This document shows positions 1 to 4,573 of a DNA stretch of 8,564 bases, piece after piece. Source of the DNA: an uncultured Fimbriimonadales bacterium (GTDB lineage Bacteria > Armatimonadota > Fimbriimonadia > Fimbriimonadales > GBS-DC); contig CALAMM010000196.1 in assembly GCA_937925775.1 (NCBI GenBank), positions 1 to 8,564 on the forward strand, written 5' to 3'. How positions within the stretch are numbered: position 1 is the first letter of the stretch; each line of letters starts with the position of its first letter. The notes below the pieces were generated by a model that made no database searches, was not told where the DNA came from, and saw only the letters and a list, made by a program, of their open reading frames with translations. The position numbers and the translations under genes are program-made.

Positions 1-920
1 CCTTTGGGACGAGGATACGGACGGGGATACCGAGTTCTGAGGACTACCCCGACCTGTTCGAGTATCCGTACCACCCAGCGTTGACGGTGCGGATGGTTGC
101 GTGCTTGAACCATCTGCGCGTGTCCGAGCTGCTCGAAATCTGGCAGGACGGTTTGCGTGCGCTCCTGCCTGAAAGGCACGCGCGTCGTTGGTATCAGTGG
201 CTCAGGCGTGGCGTATCTCGGCATCGTCATCTGAGTCTGGGATGGTACGAGCGATACCCGCGTTTGCGCAAGCAGTTGGACTTCGTGAGCGAGCGGATAT
301 TGGGGGTCCGTGCGACGGACTTATGGTCGCCGATTGAGAGCATCGGGTACAGTGCGCAGGGCGCATGGGGGATACTTTCGGAGGCTGGTTGCTGGGAAGT
401 GCTGGATGCGCCGCCAGCAGGCTGGTCGGAACGGCTCGTGCGCGCCCCGTACGAGTTCCGCTGGACGACGCTGGTCTGGTGGTTGCTCTGGTGCGATCTT
501 TGGGAGGACGAGATAGCCGTTCCGCATGTCGGGTTCCCCAGTTTTGTGCGGTTCGACCCGACGCTCCATACGCGCTGTTCGTTCAATCCGCCCTATACGC
601 AGTCGGGTCTGGCGGTACTAACGGACTACTTGCGTGTCCCGTTGGACTTGTTCTATGCGGTTCCCGTCGTGGTGCTCCGTTCAGGAACCGTGCTAACCAC
701 GCCCGAAACCCGGTATGTGGCGGGCGTGCTAACCGATCCAGTTGGTCAATCAGTGACTGGTAAGCGTTATCGGCGTCGCCAACGGACGGGAACCGCCAAG
801 CGTCGCGCACCAAGCGCGTCCCGCACGGACTCACACGCTCCACGACGACGAGGTAGTGCCAGTGCTGTTCCTCGCGCCGCACGGCTCTCAGCACGCGATA
901 GACCCCGTGCTGAGCCGTAG
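1..920 (+). CDS. Hypothetical protein, 5'-partial
   Basis: I do not recognise this family. The frame is open from the left edge of the window (first full codon at base 3). The first usable start inside is TTG at 81, but the residues before it (for example EDYPDLFEYPYHPAL) look like real protein and no ribosome site precedes 81, so the true start is probably outside. The visible part is rich in Trp, Tyr, Arg and Leu, with a Trp/Leu-rich stretch (TTLVWWLLWCDLW) near residue 130 counted from 81. This could be a buried helix; I see no signal peptide. The frame closes with TAG at 918-920. The last ~55 residues are Arg/Ser/Ala low-complexity and lie antisense to the better-looking start of the leftward gene 583-990, so the functional C-terminus may end near base 740-760 and the rest may be read-through of a lost stop. 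Function unknown. Confidence 0.6.
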   Translation, partial: FGTRIRTGIPSSEDYPDLFEYPYHPALTVRMVACLNHLRVSELLEIWQDGLRALLPERHARRWYQWLRRGVSRHRHLSLGWYERYPRLRKQLDFVSERILGVRATDLWSPIESIGYSAQGAWGILSEAGCWEVLDAPPAGWSERLVRAPYEFRWTTLVWWLLWCDLWEDEIAVPHVGFPSFVRFDPTLHTRCSFNPPYTQSGLAVLTDYLRVPLDLFYAVPVVVLRSGTVLTTPETRYVAGVLTDPVGQSVTGKRYRRRQRTGTAKRRAPSASRTDSHAPRRRGSASAVPRAARLSARDRPRAEP

Positions 921-990
921 CATCGGGCGTCGGAGCGTAGATACGCAACTGGGGCGTCTCTAATGTCCAAGCCGCTTGCGCCTTGACCAT
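583..990 (-). CDS. Small hypothetical protein, leaderless
   Basis: A 135-aa protein of unknown family. I chose the ATG at 990-988 over the upstream ATG at 1008 because a TACAAT box lies six bases before it, the same geometry as other promoters in this window, which gives an mRNA beginning at or next to the ATG. Residues 1-95 look like a compact alpha/beta fold (strand-like segments LRIYAP and YLVVVERV, then a helix DADNAYQSLIDQLDRLA). The last ~40 residues are Pro/Arg-rich and antisense to the rightward gene 1-920, so the real protein could be shorter. It is divergent from the gene at 1029 with 38 bases between the starts. Reality of the N-terminal part is fairly likely; function is unknown. 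Confidence 0.55.
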   Translation of the reverse strand: MVKAQAAWTLETPQLRIYAPTPDATAQHGVYRVLRAVRREEQHWHYLVVVERVSPCGTRLVRDAWRFPSVGDADNAYQSLIDQLDRLARPPHTGFRAWLARFLNGAPRREPHRTSPTGHASSPLVPPDPTAYRAD

Positions 991-996
991 GACAAG

Positions 997-1002
997 ATTG
1001 TA
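997..1002 (-). promoter_or_regulatory. -10 box of leaderless promoter (TACAAT)
   Basis: Reading leftward, GGGGTACAATC precedes the ATG at 990 by six bases (991-996). The predicted transcription start falls on or beside the A of the ATG. No good -35 hexamer is visible at 16-18 bp spacing, so strength is uncertain. The context GGGGTAcAAT resembles the boxes at 2936-2941, 2997-3002 and 3333-3338. Confidence 0.5.
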
Positions 1003-1015
1003 CCCCACAAGTAGC

Positions 1016-1020
1016 AGGAG
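1016..1020 (+). promoter_or_regulatory. Ribosome binding site AGGAG
   Basis: AGGAG with an 8-base spacer to the ATG at 1029 is a conventional Shine-Dalgarno site and fixes that start. It shows that the host does use Shine-Dalgarno initiation, in contrast to the leaderless starts elsewhere in the window. Confidence 0.65.
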
Positions 1021-1028
1021 AACCGATT

Positions 1029-1883
1029 ATGGAAGCGAACCTACCTGATACTATGGAACCGATAGACGAGCGTATCTTGGAGGTTTTCGATGACGCCGTC
1101 GCCACAGGTCGCGCGAGAGAGCAGTTGCGTTCGGCGGTACGGGAGTTCGCTGCGCTCCTATGTGAGTGGAGCCAGCACGAGCATAGCCTTGAGGGTATCC
1201 GTTGGCGTGTCGGGGACTGGATCCTGCACGCGGAGGCGCGCTACGGCGAGGAGACGACGGCGACGATAGCGGAGGTCGTCCACGAGTACCTGACGCGCGA
1301 GCACGGGCTGCGCATAACGCTGAACATGGTCTACAAGTCCGCGACGCTCGCACGGGTGTTCCCGCCCCGCTACCGATACCCGCATGTGCCCTACTCGGTC
1401 TACCAGATACTGGGCGAGGTGCATGTGGGGAGCGAGGACGCCATAGAACGGCTCCGTCGCAGGCGCGAGCTCGTGGAAGCCTACGCGCAACTCCGCAAGG
1501 ATCAGTTCCTACCCGTAGACTACCACGCTATCAAAGCGTTCGCGGAAGCGTATCTGCAGGAGCGGTATCAGTTGCCCGCGCGTACGCCTCCGTCGCGCAC
1601 GCGGATACCTGAGCGTCCGACGCTCGCGCCCGCGCCGCCCGCGCCCCAAGAGGAAAGCGAACCGATTTCGGTGGAGGCGACGCTCTGGACGGAGCCGAAC
1701 GCGATGCGCTGGGAGCGTTGGCGGTTGGAGACCGACGCGCTCGGACTACTGCTGGAGCTGCGCGGAACGCCAGAAACGATGGACGCGCTCGCGCCTGCGC
1801 TGGAAACGCTGCGCCAAACGCTCCTTTCACTCGGGCTGGACGCGCCCCATATCCAACGCTACCCCGAACCCTCTGTGGACTGA
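1029..1883 (+). CDS. Putative DNA-binding plasmid/phage protein
   Basis: A 284-aa protein with a helical N-terminal domain (about residues 12-180), a Pro/Glu-rich linker (183-212) and a small C-terminal domain (213-284). The segment at 55-125 has the pattern W-x-x-GDW-[IL] ... RYGE ... a predicted helix-turn-helix-like stretch GLRITLNMVYKSATLARVFPP ... R-x-P-x-VPYS-x-Y. I associate this layout with poorly characterised HTH proteins of plasmids and phages, but that is recall of a pattern and not a database match. The start is set by ATG with AGGAG upstream. It ends 25 bases inside the convergent sigma-factor gene (stops at 1883 and 1859). A role in replication control, partition or regulation would fit the context but is inference. 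Confidence 0.7.
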   Translation: MEANLPDTMEPIDERILEVFDDAVATGRAREQLRSAVREFAALLCEWSQHEHSLEGIRWRVGDWILHAEARYGEETTATIAEVVHEYLTREHGLRITLNMVYKSATLARVFPPRYRYPHVPYSVYQILGEVHVGSEDAIERLRRRRELVEAYAQLRKDQFLPVDYHAIKAFAEAYLQERYQLPARTPPSRTRIPERPTLAPAPPAPQEESEPISVEATLWTEPNAMRWERWRLETDALGLLLELRGTPETMDALAPALETLRQTLLSLGLDAPHIQRYPEPSVD

Positions 1884-2338
1884 GCCAGAAACCGACGCGC
1901 ACGCGATAGACGGGAACGAACCGTGCCGATACGGATACCCAATAACTCGGCGATTTCGGCATACTCGTAGCCCGCGCACCATAAGTCCAGCGTCGTGCGG
2001 TACGGCTCCGGCGTCTGCAGGAGCGCACGCTCTATGTCCAACCGTTCCCAGTCTATGTTCGGCTCGCACCCGCAGTGGCGGAGCGACTCTAACGGCACAA
2101 AGATACGCTGCTCCACACGGACGCGACGGAAGTAGTCTATCGCAAGGTTCCGAGCAATCGCACGGAGCCAGACCCATAGCGGATACTGGGGACGGTATCG
2201 GTCACGCGACTCGTAGGCGCGTAGGAGCGTCTCTTGCACTAAGTCCTGCGCATCCTCCGACGGGACGCCTATCCGACGAAGGAACCGCAACAGACGCGCG
2301 TGGTACTCCGCATAGTCCACGCCGAACAGCGTGTCCAT
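1859..2338 (-). CDS. ECF-type RNA polymerase sigma factor
   Basis: A 159-aa sigma-70 family protein with only regions 2 and 4, the ECF (group 4) layout and length. Region 2 covers about residues 8-75, with the core-binding/-10 recognition signature DAQDLVQETLLRAY (29-42) followed by WLRAIARNLAIDYFRR. Region 4 covers about 103-152, with a clear HTH: EYAEIAELLGIRIGTVRSRL (125-144) then SRARRFL. It should direct RNA polymerase to a -35/-10 pair of its own. It lies 24 bases after the DUF433 gene and has only a weak upstream purine stretch (GGAACGAG), so it is probably co-transcribed with that gene. No zinc-finger anti-sigma factor is encoded next to it, unlike most ECF loci. The C-terminal codons overlap the convergent gene at 1029-1883 by 25 bases. 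Family assignment is secure; targets are unknown. Confidence 0.9.
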   Translation of the reverse strand: MDTLFGVDYAEYHARLLRFLRRIGVPSEDAQDLVQETLLRAYESRDRYRPQYPLWVWLRAIARNLAIDYFRRVRVEQRIFVPLESLRHCGCEPNIDWERLDIERALLQTPEPYRTTLDLWCAGYEYAEIAELLGIRIGTVRSRLSRARRFLAQSTEGSG

Positions 2339-2362
2339 AACTGACTCGTTCCACGCGCCCGC

Positions 2363-2929
2363 TCACGCTCCTGCCGATAACAACCAGCACTGGAACCGAA
2401 CCGCGCGACAGACCTCGCGCTCGCTAAGGTTCCACTCACACGCGAGCAGTTCCAGACTGTGCGTGCGACGGTAAGCGTCGTAAATCTCTGAAGTGCGGTA
2501 ATCCGTGCCCACCAGCGTCGGCGCGCCCGCCCGACGCGCCGAATCCAACACGATGAGACCGCCCCAGCCAACAGGCGTGTAGCGCAACAAACGCGAGCCA
2601 TCGAACCCACACGACGCCCAGAACGAACCCAGCGCGTCCCGAACTAAAACGCGCACGCTCGCGTCCGAAACAAACGACGCGACAACCGACTCCACCACAT
2701 CACGCGATAAAAATGGCTCGCTCCCATGCTCCAACACCGACCACGCATACCATTCGCCTAACTCCGACGCCGTGTAGCCGAACGGCAAAAAACGAGCCAA
2801 CTGCATCAACTCCATCACACGCGCCCACGAAAGCACAACACGGCTGTCCCCATAGACCGATTCCACAAGCAACCGCGCCGTGAACGGCGAAACGCCTATC
2901 AATAGCCCCGTTTCACTCAGTCCGAACAT
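2363..2929 (-). CDS. DUF433/COG2442-like DNA-binding protein
   Basis: A 188-aa protein. I start it at the ATG at 2929 because a TATTCT -10 box sits six bases upstream; the upstream in-frame ATG at 2983 would lie before that promoter. The C-terminal part (about 114-180) matches the shape of DUF433 proteins: LLRYTPVGWGGLIVLD, then GAPTLVGTDYRTSEIYDAYR (the G-x-P-x-x-x-GT hallmark) and a final HTH, LELLACEWNLSEREVCRAVRF. The N-terminal ~65 residues (LSETGLLIGVSPFTARLL, then LSWARVMELMQLARFL) resemble the MerR-like HTH often fused ahead of DUF433. Such proteins are annotated as putative antitoxins (VapB45-like) or transcription regulators, but no PIN-domain toxin is adjacent. Here the partner is an ECF sigma factor 24 bases downstream, which suggests an upstream controller of it (inference). 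Confidence 0.7.
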   Translation of the reverse strand: MFGLSETGLLIGVSPFTARLLVESVYGDSRVVLSWARVMELMQLARFLPFGYTASELGEWYAWSVLEHGSEPFLSRDVVESVVASFVSDASVRVLVRDALGSFWASCGFDGSRLLRYTPVGWGGLIVLDSARRAGAPTLVGTDYRTSEIYDAYRRTHSLELLACEWNLSEREVCRAVRFQCWLLSAGA

Positions 2930-2935
2930 GCCCCA

Positions 2936-2941
2936 AGAATA
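2936..2941 (-). promoter_or_regulatory. -10 box of leaderless promoter (TATTCT)
   Basis: Leftward GGGTATTCT is followed by six bases (TGGGGC) and the ATG at 2929, so transcription should start at or next to the ATG. The -35 region is not consensus; the upstream stretch carries two copies of GGGCAAA (around 2951-2965), which may bind an activator or a different sigma factor. It would drive the DUF433-sigma operon. Confidence 0.55.
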
Positions 2942-2978
2942 CCCGTTTTTGCCCGCTATTTGCCCCTCTGCGCCCCGT

Positions 2979-2995
2979 CCCATCGTTGGGATGGG
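2979..2995. repeat. Inverted repeat in divergent regulatory gap
   Basis: CCCATC and GATGGG form a perfect 6-bp inverted repeat with a 5-base centre (GTTGG). It lies in the -35/spacer region of the XRE gene promoter and abuts the larger palindrome at 2993-3007, so it could be a second operator. Confidence 0.4.
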
Positions 2996-3007
2996 GTATA
3001 ATACCCC
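2993..3007. promoter_or_regulatory. Palindromic operator over -10 box
   Basis: GGGGTAT-A-ATACCCC is a perfect 7-1-7 palindrome that contains the TATAAT of the XRE gene promoter. A dimeric HTH protein bound here would block RNA polymerase. The adjacent XRE protein is the natural candidate (autorepression, inferred). One half-site, GGGTAT, also occurs at the promoters of the genes starting at 2929 and 3345. Confidence 0.55.
2997..3002 (+). promoter_or_regulatory. -10 box of leaderless promoter (TATAAT)
   Basis: A perfect TATAAT lies eight bases before the ATG at 3011. Transcription should begin within a base or two of the ATG, and there is no Shine-Dalgarno sequence. No consensus -35 is seen at 16-18 bp spacing. 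Confidence 0.65.
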
Positions 3008-3010
3008 CCG

Positions 3011-3217
3011 ATGAGAACGATCGGTTCACAAATCAAGCAGGCGAGATACGCAGCACGGATGACGCTGCGCGAGCTGGCTCGCGCAACGGGCGTGAGCCAC
3101 GAAACTATCCGCAAGTACGAACTCGGCAGACTGCGCCCCAGCCCCGAACGGCTCGCCGCGCTGGCGAACGCGATGAGGTTGCCGCCCAACTATTTCACGC
3201 CCGAACAGCAGGACTGA
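3011..3217 (+). CDS. XRE-family HTH transcriptional regulator
   Basis: A 68-aa protein that is almost entirely one Cro/C1-type helix-turn-helix domain (about residues 5-62). It begins IGSQIKQARYAARMTLREL, followed by the recognition region ATGVSHETIRKYELGR and the typical tail PSPERLAALANAMRLP. It has no separate dimerisation, peptidase or effector domain. Proteins of this size act as repressors in phage, plasmid and toxin-antitoxin control circuits. It is divergent from the DUF433-sigma operon, with 81 bases between the starts, and its own -10 box sits inside a perfect 15-bp palindrome, which points to autorepression and perhaps control of the neighbouring promoters. The start codon is fixed by the leaderless promoter; no ribosome site is present. 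The fold is secure; the target sites are inferred. Confidence 0.9.
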   Translation: MRTIGSQIKQARYAARMTLRELARATGVSHETIRKYELGRLRPSPERLAALANAMRLPPNYFTPEQQD

Positions 3218-3222
3218 GCCAG

Positions 3223-3311
3223 CAACCCCACAAACGCCTTTGGCAAAACAACAGTGCGCCCGAACAGACTACAGCCCCGACCTTCTGCGCACCCGTTTAC
3301 CTGTGGGGTTG
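3223..3311. repeat. Distant 10-bp inverted repeat spanning 3218-3344 gap
   Basis: CAACCCCACA (3223-3232) and TGTGGGGTTG (3302-3311) are exact reverse complements with 69 bases between them. The right arm overlaps the -35 hexamer of the promoter at 3309. It may be a pair of operator half-sites joined by DNA looping, or a long-loop RNA stem after the XRE gene. No T-run follows, so it is not a standard terminator. Confidence 0.4.
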
Positions 3312-3338
3312 ACATACCTGACAACTATCGGGTATAAT
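3309..3338 (+). promoter_or_regulatory. Consensus sigma-70 promoter, leaderless
   Basis: TTGACA (3309-3314), an 18-bp spacer and TATAAT (3333-3338) make a full consensus housekeeping promoter, the strongest in the window. The ATG begins at 3345, seven bases after the end of the -10 box, where the transcription start is expected, so the mRNA should be leaderless. The -10 context GGGTATAATA is identical over ten bases to that of the XRE promoter. Confidence 0.85.
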
Positions 3339-3344
3339 AGTGGC

Positions 3345-3962
3345 ATGTTGGCGATTGCGCGATACGAGCGTGGCTACAACAGTGTGCTGAACGGGTTGAA
3401 CCTGTTAGGGGTTCGTGTTCGGCGCGGTTCACTGCCGTCGTTCCTGCGGTTCGTGCTGATGGGAAGCGTGCTACGCGACTACTTCCACACACACCACTTG
3501 GCGCAGCGTGGGTACACGCCTTCCCAGCAGTGCCGATACCGCTGGCGGTTGTGCCAGCTCGGTGTGTGGTCGCTCCAGCGCGTCGGGCGCGGTCGGTGGG
3601 TCTACGCCATCGACTGGGTACGCCTCTACGAACTCGCCGTGCTGGGTGGGTATCAAGGCAACTACGAATCGTTCCTCAAGAGCCTGCGTGGGAACCCGCG
3701 CCCGCAGAAATCCGCGCGCGCCCGTGAACTCGCCCCTATCGCCGAGGAACTCCTGAAACTGTACCCTCCCCGCCCCCGCACGCCGCGCCTGACACAAGTG
3801 GTCTACGCGCTCCGCGCCGTCGTACGCAAACACGGCGCAGAACAACTGCCCGAAATACTCGAATCTGCCAAACGGTACGCACAGAAAACGAAACGATGGC
3901 AACCGAAACACCGCATGAACCTCCTCATCTGGCTCTACGACGACCACTGGCGTAAGACTTAA
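3345..3962 (+). CDS. Putative replication initiator/organiser
   Basis: A 205-aa basic protein. The start is ATG 3345; a longer in-frame start at 3240 is rejected because the promoter at 3309-3338 lies inside it and the extra 35 residues would be encoded by promoter DNA. Residues about 53-92 (RGYTPSQQCRYRWRLCQLGVWSLQRVGRGRWVY, quoted by key parts: RGYTPSQQCRYRWRL then GRGRWVYAID) look like a winged helix, with the Arg/Trp-rich hairpin as the wing. Residues about 125-205 are helical and end in WQPKHRMNLLIWLYDDHWRK. This recalls the C-terminal tail of phage and plasmid replication organisers, which commonly end in a Trp-rich 'W-L-x-x-x-x-W' motif. The gene is followed by a hairpin, a DnaA-box match and iterons, the usual place for an initiator gene. 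The role is inferred from fold and position; an ordinary regulator remains possible. Confidence 0.6.
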   Translation: MLAIARYERGYNSVLNGLNLLGVRVRRGSLPSFLRFVLMGSVLRDYFHTHHLAQRGYTPSQQCRYRWRLCQLGVWSLQRVGRGRWVYAIDWVRLYELAVLGGYQGNYESFLKSLRGNPRPQKSARARELAPIAEELLKLYPPRPRTPRLTQVVYALRAVVRKHGAEQLPEILESAKRYAQKTKRWQPKHRMNLLIWLYDDHWRKT

Positions 3963-4005
3963 CCTCTCCCCTACTCCCACCGTACATACACCGTCAAAGC
4001 CGATA

Positions 4006-4043
4006 CGCGCAGAGTGCGCTCCCAACACTCTGCGCGACCTTTT
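4006..4043 (+). terminator. Terminator-like hairpin
   Basis: A perfect 11-bp stem, CGCGCAGAGTG (4006-4016) with CACTCTGCGCG (4026-4036), and a 9-base loop, followed after three bases by TTTT. It sits 43 bases after the stop at 3962 and would end that transcript. The T-run is short, so a role as a structural element of the origin is also possible. Confidence 0.65.
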
Positions 4044-4048
4044 CCACA
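4040..4048 (+). promoter_or_regulatory. DnaA-box match TTTTCCACA
   Basis: TTTTCCACA fits the relaxed DnaA-box consensus TTWTNCACA at every position (one base away from TTATCCACA). A second, weaker candidate, TTTCGCACA, is at 4211-4219 inside the iteron cluster. Single boxes occur by chance, but the location between an initiator-like gene and iterons supports function. Confidence 0.5.
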
Positions 4049-4067
4049 ACCGAACACACCCTAAACA

Positions 4068-4104
4068 CCCCTCCCACTACCCCCTCGCACCCCACGAACC
4101 CCCC
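4068..4104 (-). other. G-quadruplex-capable tract
   Basis: The + strand has five C-runs (4068-4071, 4073-4075, 4080-4084, 4090-4093, 4099-4104) separated by 1, 4, 5 and 5 bases. The minus strand therefore meets the standard four-run G-quadruplex pattern. The wider stretch 4044-4199 is extremely strand-asymmetric: bases 4081-4140 hold C33, A19, G5, T3. I see no gene in it. Confidence 0.6.
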
Positions 4105-4199
4105 ATAAACACCCACAAACACCCCAAACGCCAGCCATCGACGCCACAACGAACCATCCCCAACACCCCTCATAGCCCCCAATAACCCACTCCACCCTG

Positions 4200-4260
4200 G
4201 CAAGTGCAATTTTCGCACACGCGCAAGTGCAATTCAAACCCATGCCAAATGCAATTTTCG
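4200..4260 (+). repeat. Three iterons (candidate origin core)
   Basis: Three direct repeats are present: GCAAGTGCAATTTTCG (4200-4215), GCAAGTGCAATTCAAA (4223-4238) and CCAAATGCAATTTTCG (4245-4260). They are spaced 23 and 22 bases start to start, about two helical turns, which is the classic spacing of plasmid iterons bound by a Rep protein on one face of DNA. The shared core is TGCAATT. They lie between the DnaA-box match and an AT-rich stretch and at the point where strand composition switches. Confidence 0.7.
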
Positions 4261-4269
4261 TGAGCCTGT

Positions 4270-4300
4270 CTTTAAAAAAGAAACTCTTAGAATTAACGTT
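4270..4300. other. AT-rich stretch, candidate unwinding element
   Basis: Bases 4271-4300 are 24/30 A or T in an otherwise GC-rich window, immediately after the iterons. This is where origin melting would be expected in an iteron replicon. Assignment rests on composition and position only. Confidence 0.5.
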
Positions 4301-4387
4301 CTGGGTTGGGTTCGTCATGTCAATCGAGCCCGGGTCAATCGGCGTCTTAGAAAACTCCCTCTTCGTAGCGCGCTGGTTCCAGTTCCG

Positions 4388-4402
4388 GTAGAGTAACTCT
4401 AC
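4388..4402. repeat. 15-bp palindrome
   Basis: GTAGAGT-A-ACTCTAC is a perfect 7-1-7 palindrome with a central A, the same architecture as those at 2993-3007 and 4548-4562 but with a different sequence. GGTAGAGTAA, which covers its left arm, recurs as a direct repeat at 4495-4504. Confidence 0.5.
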
Positions 4403-4420
4403 GACGGGGGAGTCAGGTTT

Positions 4421-4468
4421 CAAAAAAAGAACGGCTCCGCCGATTTTTCCCGCGCCTGTCGGCGCGGG
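4421..4468. other. Hairpin pair in origin region
   Basis: Two adjacent hairpins. CGGC-TCC-GCCG (4432-4442) is preceded by an A-run and followed by TTTTT (4444-4448), a weak terminator for rightward transcription. CCCGCGCC-TGTC-GGCGCGGG (4449-4468) is a perfect 8-bp stem with a 4-base loop and no T-run on either strand downstream of it, so it is unlikely to be a terminator. It could be a structural origin or single-strand-initiation element. Confidence 0.45.
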
Positions 4469-4547
4469 CGTGGCAGCTTCGCTGAGATCTGGCAGGTAGA
4501 GTAAGGTAAGTGAGTAATGTTGGTGACAGATCGGTTTCTTTAGGTGC

Positions 4548-4566
4548 TCGAGTGACACTCGATACT
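4548..4566 (+). promoter_or_regulatory. Palindrome with possible -10 box
   Basis: TCGAGTG-A-CACTCGA (4548-4562) is a perfect 7-1-7 palindrome. It overlaps GATACT (4561-4566), which lies seven bases before the ATG at 4574 and could serve as a -10 box for a leaderless transcript. CTTGGGG sits between box and ATG here and at the 2929 gene. No -35 is evident. A regulated leaderless promoter for the replication operon is likely but unproven. Confidence 0.4.
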
Positions 4567-4573
4567 TGGGGTT

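Noticed and set aside
346..366. GGGTACAGT upstream of an ATG at 365, resembling the leaderless promoters
   Set aside because: The box-to-ATG distance is too long, it lies inside the left-edge gene, and the frame it would open is a shadow.
1531..2028. 165-aa leftward frame across the 1029-1883 gene
   Set aside because: It is Arg/Ala/Pro-rich low-complexity antisense to a gene with a good start and ribosome site, and it also overlaps the sigma factor in another frame.
3240..3344. N-terminal extension of the 205-aa gene back to 3240
   Set aside because: It would encode 35 residues from the XRE-gene 3' flank and the consensus promoter, and the promoter predicts an mRNA starting at ATG 3345.
4318..4445. 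Possible tRNA-like or structured RNA in the noncoding region
   Set aside because: I looked for a T-arm (GGTTCRA) with acceptor and anticodon stems on both strands and could not assemble a cloverleaf; only local hairpins are present.
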